64,000 nucleotides of DNA, taken from Panaeolus papilionaceus (lineage: Eukaryota; Basidiomycota; Agaricomycetes; Agaricales). Each line of letters starts with the position of its first letter. Position 1 is the stretch's first letter. The notes beneath the pieces are model-generated. The model searched no databases, had not been told where the DNA came from, and saw nothing but the letters and a program-made list of their open reading frames with translations. The position numbers were made by a program, and so were the translations under genes. Shown in pieces: positions 20,428 to 33,325 of this stretch. The DNA lies in NCBI GenBank assembly GCA_015501605.1, contig JADNRZ010000038.1:186001-250000 (forward strand). The letters run 5' to 3'.

Positions 20428-23400
20428 TTAATGAAGTAGCGACGGGTGAACAACGGTCGACCTGTCTATATATGCCCATTTCCCATCCTTCTCGACTCTC
20501 CCTACGACGCATTGAATCGTATTCAGATCCATGACTTCGTAGGATCCAAGGGCGCTGTACCAGTAATAGTCATCCTTCAATGTAACGACTGTTTTTCGGA
20601 TGAATGCCAGTGCTAAGATGCACGGTTGCTCTACCCCGAGATTAGGATGGGCTGGGAGGTCAAGTGCGATGACCTTCAGAAGCTGCCCAAAGAAAGTCTC
20701 ATTGACCATCTCCTCTGGCAAGTTTGGAGAGTTTTTGTTTTTGTCGATGAGACATACATACTTCAAAGCATGATATTAATATTGCTGACTTCACATAGAA
20801 AATGTTGATGACTGACTTTAACAAATGTATTATCGCGCGAGTCCTCGCTCATCTTGCAGATTGAACTAGCTCGTATCACGTCCTGTCCTTTCACGACTCG
20901 GCCAAACTGCTGCACATTGCTTGTCAAAGGGTACGCCTGGTTGACGAGGGTCCTGGCCAGGCCCAAACGAGTTGCCAGATGCTCTTGAATTTTGCCACGA
21001 AGACTCGGCCTGGAATCCACAACCGTATCAAGTGTGTTTGGGCCATTGGGTGGCATAAGGATATAATCTTCATCTGCTGGTCTATCAGTACAAGAGCCTT
21101 TGAGCGCTAAAAATAGGTCCTTACACCCTTCCACAACAATACTGTTCTGGCATGTTGGGGGATCCAAATTTAGGTCTTCGGTAGCCTGATATTCAAGCCT
21201 GATGTGGTCCAGTTGCGACATATCTAAAACGAAATTGGTGATGGATGCGAAAGGATGGCGACGGCTGCTGATAGCCTGGAGTAGGGTGTTGCAGTGTCTC
21301 TCCATCGCAAATGCCCAATATGCCCAAACGGGGCCACATGAACGGATACCATCTGCGATATGAAGTAGAGAATGAACTGTAAGAGGACAGCAAGGGAGTC
21401 GGTCCTCTTTAAAGCCATAATATAGTCTATAATGTTTTAAAATGAGACTCGTGATTAAAAGTTGTACCCTTATGCACCTTTCATAGTCTGTGACCCATGC
21501 CCGGAATCCTTTCTCGATATCGTCAACCATTTCAGACGTCATCGCCACCGAAAGACACATCCTGATGAGCTTGACGAGGTTGTAAAAATGGTTGTAATAT
21601 ACCGGATGCAGGCGACCCTTCAGAACGACGGGAGCTATAAACAATGTGAAGTTGGAGTACATTTCGGCCGTAAGCTTGACGCTTTTCTTCGCGATATTGG
21701 GCACTGCAGCACCAAAACATGCGGGGATGGTCTTCCCACATTTAGCTGTCTCCTTGCCGATTTCCGCCCATGTTTCTGGTGGGATGTGATAAGGGAGCCC
21801 AGTGTGCGAGACCTTGTTTTCCTTAAATTTGCCGGTCCAAAGATGAATGAGATTCTTGATCGTGTTCTCCCACATGAGGTGCATGAAATCATATGGGAAG
21901 GAAAAGGGGAAGGTGATTGATTGGAGCTGCGAGATAAGGGGGATGCCTTTGATTCCGTAGAGCTTTGAGAGTCGTTCTTCTGCTGTGGCCGTGGGGGCCA
22001 TCTGGACTTCTGTTGCTTGTCGCTTGAATTCCTTGGGGGTTCGAAGGGGGAGATTGGCGGGGTCATAGGACGCTAATCCGAGGTTGACTTGAAGATTGTG
22101 GCGGGAGAGGGGAACATAGTGAGTGTGTTCACCCAGTGCAGAGATGCCTGGGATGTTGCACACTCGACAAGGCCGTAGTCCATTGTGTCCCTTCATGCGC
22201 ATGACCATGGACATGGCAGGAATGTCGCCGAACACCAGTATGAGGAAGGCACGTAGCAGGAATAGAACCTTTTCAACTCCATCAAAGGCCTCTATGCCCC
22301 TCTCAAGCTTGACGAACTCCTCAAACAGTGGCCAAAAAAAGGTGTCGAAGTCCTTGGGTTTGTTTGGACTGGGAATGGTACCAACATTGATACAGTATTG
22401 CTTTTGGAACCGCTTTTCAGGCGACAGATTGTAATTGAAGAGGATGATTGGCCAGGCGGTCTTGTCGGCACGATCAAATGGTGCAAAGCCATCTGTTGAA
22501 AGACCGAAAGCGATGTCGCGATCATCGGCGAAGAAATTGGTAGGGGGGTTTGAATCAGGGATTGGGATTGAGATGAGGGTTCTGTAGAGGATGCCATCGT
22601 ATACATCGTCCATGCGATTCGGGTCGTGCGTTTGTGTTTGCCTAGATCGATGCCGCATTTCCTCTGCAAGCATAGGATTTGCTACCATTGCTTTGATTCG
22701 GGGGATGAGCGGTATATAGTCGAAAAACTTCCGTGGTGTTTCACTATTAGGTTTGTAACAGGGAAGATTACACAGTGGGCATCGTGTCAAATCCTTATAT
22801 GGCCCTGTAAAGCATACGCAGCTGTCAACGCAGCAACTATATCGAACAGGGAGCAGGCCGGATAACGAATACATGTGCTTCTTGGCCCGTTTTAATGAAA
22901 CCTGAGGACTGTTCGGAAAGGCTTTGAACCAACGATTGTATTGCTGTCTTGGTACATGGCTTTCCACTCTCAGCGCGAAAATCTGTATTAACGCAAGGTC
23001 ATACTCGTCTGATGCGTTTAATTCAGTAATCAAAATTATCAAGTCACAAACAGATTTTACTCACCAAGTTTCATGGCTTCGTGGGCTTCCAGTTCGAACT
23101 GTTGACGAAATAATATCTCCTCAGAATTGCCATGATCGGACGTGTGCATTTGAGCGACTTCTGTTTCGCTAACAGGATGGTCCTGCACGAACTCCATCTC
23201 CGGGTCCCCCACCATCTCCTGCGTCGTGTTCTCATCGTCGTCTTCGTCTTCATCCTCTACATCGTCATCCTCTTCGCTTTCGTGTCCCTCTCCCTCTTCC
23301 ACGTAAGTCCGTAGAACTGGGGCCCCATATGAATCTTCGTTTGCACTGCTTAAGTCAAGTGCAGCTTGTAATACACGACCCTCGTCTTCGTCCTCCTCGA

Positions 23401-25304
23401 CTTGCGTTTCAACATTCATCACTTGGGAATGCTGAGGGCGTGTCCATCGCAATCTGAGGGCATCGTATATACGGACTGCTGCTGGGGCATCGTAAGTGCC
23501 TATGTCATCTCGTCGATCTTGAGGCGGGTGCTGTTCCATGTCATGACTGGAGATATGAAATGGCTCGGGATGCGTTGTACTTGGTTCACCGATATCGAGA
23601 TGAGATGATCCAGACGCAGCCTGCGCATTGGATGATGACAAGTGGCTATAAGACATTGCCCGCAATTCCTCAATCTCTGCTACAACCCGATGGGTTTTGA
23701 TTAAACAGGCGCCGGTATTACAGTGAATTTTGATTTAATCAAAACAGTAATTAATTACCTCTTAATTATGAGCAAATCCTTTCAAGCTGTCCCGAAAATT
23801 CAGAATCTGTTTAAACAGAAGTGATATTTAAATTGTTTCATAATTAATTAATTAAATTACAGTCAATTAAACAAAGAAAAATCAAAATGATATACTAGTC
23901 GAAAATCTACAAGAAAGCACATGAATGACTGGATGCTACAGCCTACATGTGATGGAGGACATACTCATGTCCAATAATTAAACAGAAGGCCAAAAAATCC
24001 TTACACACCTGGATAGGGTAGTTGCGAGACAGTCCATATTGTTAGTGTCATGTTTCGTAGAAGAAGGAATAGAATAATGACTTACCGAGAGCTTGAGAGC
24101 AGTGAACTGACTCCCGGCGTGATACATCACTGAGGGGGTACATTCGTGGCAGGTGACTATCCGACAGTTGGATGGAGAGGATAGGACATGGTAACGGAAA
24201 GAAAGGGACTTCACAAATCACCTCTGCTTTCTCGTTGTTCTCGTTCCTGGATAAAAATACAATCAAGAACAAACAATCAACAAATGTCACGTGCATGGAA
24301 GTCCGTGGGATTTGGACCTTGGTTGATTCTCGACGAACACTGTTCCGAACACTCTTCACTCGCTCTTCTTTCCTTACCATCATCACCAGTTACTCCTTGT
24401 GAACATTCCCCATTCTCACATGTAGGCTCTACAGGCTATTGGCATAGCCTGATTGTTCTGAGCGACACTGACACATAATTCTGGTGAGTCTATGTTGTCC
24501 AGCCTCTCAATTTCAGGCTAACACTTTCATTCTTCCCTTGCTAGCATTGGAGATGTGCTCGCACTTAGATGATCCCTTGATTTAAGTCTCATGGTAAGTT
24601 TCCACTACATGTACTCTACCCCACCATGCCGCCCAGTCCTGCTTCACCACATATATTAGTTTTATTCTGCTTTTCCATTTCCATCCTCTCCTCCAATGTC
24701 CAACATATGCTTAATACCAATTAATTGGGTCTTTCATTTGTTGAATTAAATGACATTCTCTGTTTAAACACAATCCTCTTTTTATATTTAATCATGTGTC
24801 ACTGTTTAAACAAATTTTTGCTAGTGTCGGTAGCACATCAATGCTATGTATTTAATCATTCTTGTTTAAATACAAAATTTAATTAAATCCATTGACTGTT
24901 TAAACATGGTTGAGGTTTTTGCCCTAGTGGCTGAAGATTGCTATGGTGGAAACATTTAATCATTGATTAAACATTTGTGCCATTAAATCAATATTCTCTG
25001 TAATACTGGCGCCTGTTTAATCAAAACCCATCGTGCTTTTGATCTCTGAGAGGAGCCTATCTCGCGCACCACCCCAATAGTCACCACTGACATGGCGTCT
25101 CGCTGTGGCATGTGTCACTGATTCCATGCATCCACACCGACAAATGATTCTGGCGTATCTTCCTTGAGATTCTTCTGGATCTGTGGGGGGCTCTGGCTGA
25201 GAAACAGGCTGAGTGGGTACGGGCGGAGCAGCAGATCGCAATGTGTATGGATGAGCAGCCGTTCTGGACGCCGCGGGCTGAACAGTATTTCGAGGCATGA
25301 CCAA
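20428..25304 (-). pseudogene. CACTA/Plavaka-type transposase (Tnp2/Transposase_21), interrupted
   Basis: Exons on the minus strand: about 25,304-25,034, 23,687-23,065, 23,008-21,478, 21,426-20,817 and 20,760-20,428, with three clean GT-AG introns. The first segment has CRCGCMESVTHATARRHVSG, a zinc-binding N-terminus. The middle is acidic. The core carries the family signatures SCCVDSCVCFTGPYKDLTRC, LSTDGFAPFDR (first catalytic Asp), LVFGDIPAMSM (second Asp), GHNGLRPCRVCNIPG (zinc motif) and YDFMHLMWEN (catalytic Glu). The C-terminus (IQCVVGRVEKDGKWAYIDRS) is typical. The enzyme would cut and paste the surrounding element. A 1.35 kb inverted-repeat element separates the first segment from the rest, and the two sides are offset in frame, so the gene is very likely inactive as it stands. 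Confidence 0.85.
23688..25033. mobile_element. Non-autonomous inverted-repeat element nested in the transposase
   Basis: Terminal inverted repeats of 36 bp, 23,688-23,723 (CGATGGGTTTTGATTAAACA...) and 24,998-25,033, differ at one position. The 1,346-bp body is AT-rich, has no credible ORF, and carries repeated GTTTAAAC motifs near both ends (about 23,810, 24,762, 24,804, 24,898), as expected for subterminal transposase-binding sites. It interrupts transposase coding sequence. No clear target duplication longer than the palindromic CG at both edges is visible. Confidence 0.75.
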
Positions 25305-25689
25305 AAGTCTAGGCAGAGGGGGAAGGGAGGGGATGTAGGATTTTTCGTTTTATTGAGACTGCGGGCAGGATTGCGCGTGGGCGCCATGTGTTGGACTGCA
25401 CTCCGTAAACAATCGTCGGTCAGATAGTCTTCCATTGACTGAGAAATAAGGGACCTACCAACTGGGGATTGACAACAGCTTCTGCAGGATGAAGCGAGGT
25501 GCAGGTGTATCAACAGAAATTGCATCTGGATTAAGGTGGTAGTGTGCGGACATTCGCCCGATTCCCTCAGGATCGATCAGGGGTATGAATATATCAGCTT
25601 GAAATCGGAGTGGGTGAGGGTAAATAGAGGGTTGTATTTGGGTTGGTGGAACAAGAGGCCGAGTAGCGGTTTGCATTTGGGTTGGTAGA

Positions 25690-26535
25690 AATACGGTGCC
25701 TGTGGAAAGAAGAGGGAAGAAAGAGCGACACGAGTCTGACCTCTCTGAATGAACACACGACCAACGAGAGTCTAAGTCGTTGGGAAGAAACCAGGCCGAC
25801 TCGAGTCTGAGCCTGGATAAAATAGGAATTTGTAAAACGACCGACTCGAGTCTGCGTCGTTGAGAAGGGGTAGGGGATGAGGGAGGAACAGATGAACTGA
25901 ACAGGGAGCATGATGGTGGTTGAAAGGTAAAGAGATAAACGAACATTGGACTTAGAGATCTGAATTGGGAAATGCAGACACGTGACACATATACAAACAT
26001 GGGAACACAACAACGACAGCACATCCTTTGTCGTTACCATCACCTCTTCAGCAGCATTACCATCTTCACTCACCCTCACACACCGTTCATCGACATCATA
26101 TCCCTCTCAATCCCTTCCTTTCCGTCCAACACCACCAGCAAGACGTAATACGACCAAGAGGTCTATCCACACGCATCAACTCTCATCAGCCCCACCAAGC
26201 CAACAATCGATCTGGTGAGCCGACATGCGGACAACCTCGACCTCTTCTCTCCCCTTGGGTCAGACTCTTGTCGCCCATTTTCCCCTTGTTTTCTGGGTCA
26301 GACTCGCGTCGCCCTGTTTACTGAGGTCAGACTTTGTGTCGCCTCTTTCGTCCTACCCCCACCCGTTTTCCCTTGGAGTCGATTTCATGCCCTTAGGAGG
26401 TGATATCCGGCCATCTACCAAGAGAGAAGGCGTCGACAGTTCAGTCTTCAATCGTTATCAGGCGGTTAATGAGGGGTCTGTTTCGCCTGTCCTATCACTG
26501 AGTCAGACTCGTGTCGCTCAGCAAGGGTAGACGAC
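25690..26535. repeat. Cluster of CAGACTCGTGTCGC-like motifs in both orientations
   Basis: Copies read GCGACACGAGTCTGAC (25,728), CGACTCGAGTCTG (25,797 and 25,842) on one side and GTCAGACTCTTGTCGCC (26,261), GTCAGACTCGCGTCGCC (26,301), GTCAGACTTTGTGTCGCC (26,330), GTCAGACTCGTGTCGCT (26,503) on the other. They lie between the divergent transposase and the 26.7 kb gene. They could be binding sites of an element-encoded protein in a shared promoter, or ends of a further nested element. Confidence 0.6.
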
Positions 26536-26727
26536 AGACTCTTCCACCTCCTTTTGATGCTTGAACTGGACTGGCTTTGTTTATCTCTTAGTATGATTTC
26601 GAGGGCACAGCGCTCATGTTTTCATCTTCGTTATTCAATACACAGAACTTTTGGTGCGTCGATTAGATTCTCTGATTAAGACGGTCCTTAACATCATAAA
26701 CGTAGTTTGAAGAAGCAAGAAACCAGG

Positions 26728-28946
26728 ATGTCATACAGTAGCGATAATATCATTGCATCTCGCAATCCTGATGGTAGGTCCTCGGAAGTTTATGTATAAA
26801 TGCCATCTCATTCATTCCCGACAGCTCCTCTGGGCGCCTTAGATGGTCAAGTCGCAGCTCAAATGGAGCACAGGGCCGTCAAGTATATAATCACCACTCC
26901 AAATCAAGACCACATACCAGTCCCTCCTATTGGCGAGCGTGATCTGCGTCTTCGTTCCGACCTCCGCTATGGTCTCGAGGACCATACCCAATGGCCTCAG
27001 TTTCATGTGATGGACTATCCGTATCTCTTTGCCATCTTGAAAAAACCTCACGATGACAACGATCCCCTTAACACGCTGTGGTGGACCCCCACTGAATGCG
27101 ACTTGGAATCAGAAGCTACCACCGCGTTTTCTGGGCTGGTGAATCTGTCACAGAAAAGGGTGGAACAACTTCAATGTATGCAATCCGCACTAGCAGATTC
27201 AGTCACGGCTATACTCTCTAGCGACAATCCCTCTCAGAAAACCACCGAGGTCCTAACTTCGTTCCGGTTTCAAATGTGCAACACCGTTGAGCGCCTCGCA
27301 GCTTTAGCAATGCCTTTCAATGAGATTATGTTCAACGTCACCGAATTCCAATGCATTTACCTCTCCTTGGACGCCATGCTGCGCTACCGGAGTGTCTACC
27401 AGCCTCGTCTCAACAACCCCAATTATCCACCTCCCCCACGTCCGGATAACCACATTATTGGCACCTTTACCATGAACGGCAGTGTGGCGCAACACCTGTA
27501 TCATGCAGGGGTCCCTGTCTGGTTTATACAGGAGTGGGATGGCACACCATTGCGACGCAATATTCTGCACGTCGTAGATATCGTAATGCCATGCCCTCCT
27601 TTCAGACTGGGTGACCATTCGCCCCCATTCCCAACTATTTTCCGTGGCTTGATGTCAGACGCACGGCGCTATACCAGCATTTGTACCTATTCGTTGAGGC
27701 GGCAGTTGAGTCCTGATCCGTTCGCGCGAGGCGACAATGGGACTGCATCCGGTATGCAAGATATCCTATCCAATGACCACTTCGCTGATGATCCCCTCAC
27801 AGTGCTAGCATCAACGTCAAGCACTTCGGCGTGGGTAGCGCCCTCTAACCCAGTTCCTCGTAAGTATTGTGAGCTTCGGTCTCTTGGCGTACACTTAGTT
27901 CTGTTGTAGATATCACCGTTTCCAATACGCAAGGGCCCAATCGCCCACCCAAGGCGAAGAAAAAGAAACAAGAGCCTAATCGTACGTTGCATTTTCATCT
28001 TCCACTGTAATACTTGCTAATGATGACAACAGAGAAAGTAGCATTTACAGGTCGCAACAAGTTTGAACCTCTGGAACATGCTTGTGCACCGTATTCAATT
28101 CCCGCATGGCGTGATGCTCTATCGACCGTCGATTATTCGCCTGCAAGAATCGTCAACAGGGCTTCCGCAGACCACAACTCCAACCAATATATCTTCCCCG
28201 ACCCCGGTCTTTTCATGAATTCAAAACATATGGACATATACATCCTGAACTGGCTCCGCATAAACCGGGTTTGGTTCCTCTTCGTTGCTGAGAACGGGAC
28301 TTTTAGCCCCCAGGATTGGCGACATCTGCTCTTCCTCGACTTCAGTAATCCGCCTCCCGATGGGGATTCTCCTACCATAAAGCGACGTCGAGAGCTATAC
28401 GAAATGTTACAAACCCGCGGCAACCAGTTTTCAGGCCTGCGGCTTGTCGACAGGTTTTCAACGGCTCCAACATGGAACGGCCAGCCTGTCACCGCGCCAG
28501 TCCCAGAGAAAACAGCCCGCGAAATAATGTGGACTCTCTACGAGTTCAATTTTACGTTTGAATTGATTTCGCTGGACCGACGAGCGTGCATTGAGTTGGG
28601 TCCCAATCCCACGGAACAGAAACTGGAGGAACGGGAAAAGTTGATTAGGGCCTGTTTTGCCCCAGCTCGTTTCAAAATGCCTGAGGTCGATCCGGAGAAT
28701 ATTGGACTTGCCAGCAACAAGCTCGAAGACAGGCTACCATACATCATAGCCCTCGGCAAAGTGGTCAAATCTTGGACCCTCAATCCAGATCCTGTGTTAC
28801 TGCTCTGCGACCATCGGCGGCCAGAGTTGCACCTCGATGAACCTCGTCGTCATGGATTGGAGAGGGTCGTCACACAGCTGTATTGCCAAACATTTTGGAA
28901 TTACTTTGGAAGGGCGGCTCAGATTCCACACCGTCTTCATCAATGA
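26728..28946 (+). CDS. Transposon-associated protein, 688 aa, unknown function
   Basis: Four exons (26,728-26,773; 26,825-27,859; 27,910-27,981; 28,033-28,946) join in frame to 688 residues. The short third exon encodes a lysine cluster (PPKAKKKKQEP), a likely nuclear localisation signal. Conserved-looking blocks include QWPQFHVMDYPYLFAIL, VWFIQEWDGTPLRRNILHVV, then FTGRNKFEPLEHACAPYSIP and WLRINRVWFLFVAENGTFSP. I recall similar hypothetical proteins being common and repetitive in mushroom genomes but cannot name a domain. Its place inside the CACTA element, divergent from the transposase, suggests an accessory gene of the element. Confidence 0.7.
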
Positions 28947-29027
28947 GGCCATGGAGCATTGGTTTTCTTGGACACTTTTTTTATTTATCTATTTCAGGCA
29001 AGCAGCTTCTTACAGGTATGAAAACTA

Positions 29028-30266
29028 TTACTGATTGAAGGTGCAGGTAATATTTAGGCGGGTGCTGGGGTATGGCCTGGCCCGGATGAAGAGGCTTGAT
29101 TTCTTGGACAATTGTGAGTATGTTTTGCAAACATCGGGCCAAAAAAGAGATACTAACCTTCACTTCCTTCAGATAAGTCGTGGTGGTTGTATTACCGAAT
29201 TTACGCTTCTCGACGCGGTCGGTCACCGTGTAGTCCGTCTTTTGGACAACAGAGTCCTCTTCGGGCACAGGTACTTCAGCAACTGGGATGATCGGAGCAT
29301 CGGCAGGCTCTTCTTCCATGACAGCGTTTGCCTCTGCGAGGGCTTGGTGATACCACGCGATGTCATTATCGGCTGCAAGAATTGGATTGGGAGGGGGATT
29401 GTTGTAGGGTGGAGGTGCTACGTTGTAGTTGGCGGGGTTGAAAATGTCATTGACGACAGCGGGGGCGGCAATGACGGGAGCAGGAGCGGCAAAGATTGGA
29501 GCACGAGCATGAGTTGTGACGATGGGAGCAGGATTAGTGACGATGGGAGCAGGAGTAGCGACGATGGGAGTAGGAGCAGCTATGACGGGAGCGGGGACGG
29601 CTTCGACTACGGGAGCAGGTGCAACTATGGGGGCGGGTTGAATAGCTGCACCATCGGGAAGCGTAGCACCCTCCTTCTTGATGGGAGGCTGAGCAGAAAC
29701 CCGTCGACCAACAGATGCGCTCTGTGAAGAAGAGGTGGCACCTTTACGGGATCTGCGACCAGCATTGCCATGGGCTCCTGAAGAGGGAGGACCTGATACG
29801 GGTGGATTGGCGGGTTGTTGGCGAGCTGAGGAACAGTAAGTCATTTTTGCCATTCCACTGAATGTTTTTAGCTTACCTTGTAGGCGAACAGATCTTCTTT
29901 GTGGGCCACTGGATGGCTCCTTTTGACCTAGCAATGAAGTACGTCGTTAGTCACATTCCTCAGGACGAAAATTACTGATTTACCTGCAGAACCAGTAGGG
30001 CTATGGGCCGAGCTACCAACAGTTGCGGCGGTTGCGATGTCATGCTCGTCGTCGCCTCTTGCGAGGCGGACACTGATCATGCAGCGGCTGGGGAGGTTGG
30101 GGTGGACCTGGCCGGTCTCATTCCAATGGGAGAGCTGGTTGGGGCAAGTACATGCAACATCGTCGCCACTGTTGGAGGCAGTGTCGACGTTGTCAGCAGA
30201 ATACTGAGAAGAAGGAATTCCATAGACTTGAGAGTCGGTAGACATGGTGTGTTGAGTTCTTTCCAC
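29028..30266 (-). CDS. Ala/Pro-rich transposon-associated protein
   Basis: Exons from 30,266 (MERTQHTMSTDSQV) to about 29,995, then a short exon around 29,933-29,880 with the basic motif PQRRSVRLQ, then a long exon to about 29,150 and a last exon ending in TAA at 29,028-29,030 (INITCTFNQ-like end after RARPYPSTRL). The centre is a low-complexity run of APIVA/PAPIV repeats (29.45-29.65 kb), followed by an acidic segment. An initiator at 30,245 is equally possible. Likely a structural or DNA-associated accessory protein of the element; function unknown. Convergent with the 26.7 kb gene. Confidence 0.55.
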
Positions 30267-30792
30267 CTCTCTAACGGACTATTTAAGCTGATTAGGACTT
30301 GCCTTTTCCAGTTGCAAAATACATGTTACATACGAACGACAGGGTTTACTTTATTGAAAACAGTCTGTGCCTCTCCGCTTCATTTTCGGTATGGTTGGGC
30401 ATTGAAATTATTCAGGTTCTTGCAGGGCCATGTGCAAGGGTAGATCACCACGGAGGAAAACTCAACCCCACATATCCTGAAGACAGTGTCATCACCGGGG
30501 CTTCGACATGAGTCTCGCATGTTCTGATTGGGTATGTGCTTCAGTTTTGAGGTCTGCCCATAACGACCATGTCTAATTTTTTAATTAAGGGGAGTTTTGC
30601 ATGCTCCGGAGACACGTAAAACGCAACCCAGTATCCTGTATTTCAATATATCGACGCGTCGAGGCCAGGCAACCTCACCAATTCATTATTCTTGCTAAGT
30701 TGAACACAAACAGTCATTCTCAAAGGTTGTTTTTCATATATATACTGAACAGTCAACTAACGCATCCCACAGATCCAATTTCGCTCAATACC

Positions 30793-32832
30793 ATGCCCAC
30801 AGCCCCAAACCCGGCACTGTTCGGTCATCGACCTGTCTTACAACCCACCAACACCAACACCACTCCCGTCAATACAAGCCCTGCGATTCTCCCGAGTAAA
30901 GCCGGTCCTCGTCACATTGCTCAGCCTACCAGCAGTGCTAATTCCCTCACCATCCACGCCCTTGCTGCGCGACCCACCGCGCGACCCACTGCATTACCTG
31001 TCCCGTTAACCACCCAGTCTGCCTTACCAGCTATTGCACAACCTACCCCCGCAGCAGTTCCTGCTTCCCTGACGTTCCATCCTGTGGTCCAACCGACTGT
31101 TGCATACACCCCGCATCCTGGTCCCCTTGCAGCAGTTTCTGCTTTTGTTGCGACTCCTCCTTGGGGTCATTCTCCTTTCGTAGATACCCCTCATCCAAAC
31201 CCTACCCTTACGACAGCTCCTGATCCCTATGCGACTCACTCTCCTGGCCAGTCTCCTTTGCCTGCACCAAATATTCCTATCGACCCACGCCTCCTTTCTC
31301 AAGAGACCCAAGGTAGCATAACCCTTGTCAATAATTCTGGATCCGGTCTTAACAAACTTTATACCCCTCGACAATGTCCTCGCAGATGATGAAGATCTTA
31401 TTCCGAGCGCAATGATCCAAGAAGAAGCAAGCATCGAAGACGTTGACGCTGAAGTCATCAGACTTAGGAAGGTCATAGCTGATCAAAACGGTACGTCCCA
31501 ATTAACAGTATGAGTTGCTCAAACTCATTGTGATATATAGAAAGGTATGCATTGGCCATTGCTGCTGGGAAGATTTCACCGGGGATTGGGTTCCACGACG
31601 CCCCGAATGACTCTATCCCCAAACCGCCCCAGCTTTACAAGAAATCCCTACTCACGGCTATGGGTTTTACCGAAGCAGACAAGGGGATTTATAATTGTAT
31701 GCGAGTGAGTAAGGCTTGATTTTTCTTTCTCTCTTGCTAACGTAGACTTCAGAGTGTGGTGAGGGGGTGCATGAGTTATTGCGCAAGTAATTACCAAAAA
31801 AAATGGAGCTTGCAAGATCCATCCTATGTCGAGAAAGTGGTGAACATAGTAAGTCCGTGATTCATTAGCTATCCTACTTTATTACTCATGTATTATCATT
31901 TACAGGCTCGCACGCGCTGCCCAGAGCTTGCTCGCTACCAGGGTGGTTGGGCAGTAAAGAGTATGATGTGCTCCTCGGGTAAATATAAGCGCCGTGCCGA
32001 TGTTTTGAAGAAAAGTGACCCTCTTGGATCCAAAAGGGCAGCCCTTGCGAGCAAGGCGTTTTCCACAAAGATGGCCAACTTCTTAAAGGAACAGGGGTTA
32101 ATGTTAGTAGCGGGACAAACGTCTGCATTGCCAGGGGCTGCATCGCCTGGTGAGCCCCATTATCAGGCCGAAGGTAATGATGGCAATGGCGCAGGTATTC
32201 CTCTAGCTGCCGACGACCCGGATGACCACTCCCAGGCTCTTGACGCAGCAGAACCATTAGCTACGGGTCACCAAGACGAAGGCGGCTACACCTCTGATAA
32301 CTACGCTTCCTTTGACCTCCATTTTCCCACTCCGGACGACATCAACCCCCTTCCGGATATTCAACCTGACACACTTCTCATCCCCTCAACTCATCCTCTA
32401 CCGCCAGTCGAATCTGCTTTCGCCGTCAACGAAACCCCTGTTAGCATGCCAAATATTGAACCGGCTCTCGATAACCCCAGTCAAGTTGAGGCTATAGGGC
32501 TTCCTGCAACTGCGACTATCAGCAACGTACAACCTTTGGCCAGCATGGAAGAAAGCAACCTAAATGGAGCAAGGGTACTGAGGCGCAGGCCAGCAAGCAA
32601 TACACCAGCCCCGGCGGCCAAAAGGGCAAAGATCACCTCAGGAGTAGGCAGTACAAAGGCCAAGGCGGCATTGATACAGGACTCCGAAGATGGGAGGGAG
32701 GGGGAGGGGGAGGGTGATGTGAGTGGAAAGGGGAAGGGGAAGGGGAAGGGGAGGGGGAGGGGGAGGGGGAGGGGAGGGGCAGGAAGGGGGGGGAAGAAGA
32801 AGGTGACGGCGGAGGAAACATCCACCACCTAG
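30793..32832 (+). CDS. Pro/Thr-rich protein with basic Gly-Lys-Arg tail, transposon-associated
   Basis: Several exons: 30,793 to about 31,311 (Pro/Thr/Ala-rich), 31,387 to about 31,490 (acidic, DVDAEVIRLRKVIADQN), 31,542-31,703, 31,752-31,848 and 31,905-32,832. The middle exons form a compact conserved-looking domain: PPQLYKKSLLTAMGFTEADK, CMSYCASNYQKKWSLQDPSY, CPELARYQGGWAVKSMM. The C-terminus is a run of GKGKGKGRGRGRGRG encoded by a GGGGA(G)-type purine tract. The basic tail and position suggest DNA or RNA binding; the domain is not one I can name. Splice sites are GT-AG. Confidence 0.6.
32695..32800 (+). repeat. Purine-rich G-tract microsatellite
   Basis: About 100 bp of GGGGAG/GGGGAAG repeats within the 3' end of the previous gene, encoding its Gly-Lys/Gly-Arg tail. 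The plus strand could form G-quadruplexes. Confidence 0.7.
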
Positions 32833-33325
32833 GGTCGTTTGTACCAGATAAATCTATTTTTAGTATGGGGTAGTATATAACCCCAATACGGCAAATATCC
32901 TCCTTTGTCATATAAACCTACCAGAGTGCTACGTAAATTACCATCTTGTGAACTTTTATTTTGATGTTATTTTCCTTAACTAAGAAGCAGGTTTTTTCCT
33001 ACGAGAGGAAGTAATTTACCTCACCCAAGGTTTCGCAAATTACCTCAAATCAATTCTGAATAGTAGGATTTTTATGGGTGCGGAAATTCCTTCTGGTCAG
33101 AAATTCCTCCCAAAAAAAGGTCGTTTTTTGATAATACGTTAAGGAAATTCCTTAAGCATTCTTGTGAGTGCCCACGTTATTTCCGAACCCAAAACCGCAT
33201 CTTCATTGTACGCTTTTTCCTTAACTTGCATGCGTTTATTACTTAAGTTCATTCCAGCTTTAGCTCTATGTCTTAGTAGCGGTAATACCTCCTCTATTGG
33301 AGGAAATAAACTATTTTTTTGCTTA
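32833..33325. other. Right subterminal region of the CACTA element
   Basis: AT-rich, non-coding, with recurring short motifs (AAATTACCTC, GGAAATTCCTT, CCTTAAC) in both orientations, consistent with transposase-binding subterminal repeats. Confidence 0.55.

Noticed and set aside
21462..21920. Plus-strand open frame within the transposase
   Set aside because: Antisense shadow of conserved transposase exons.
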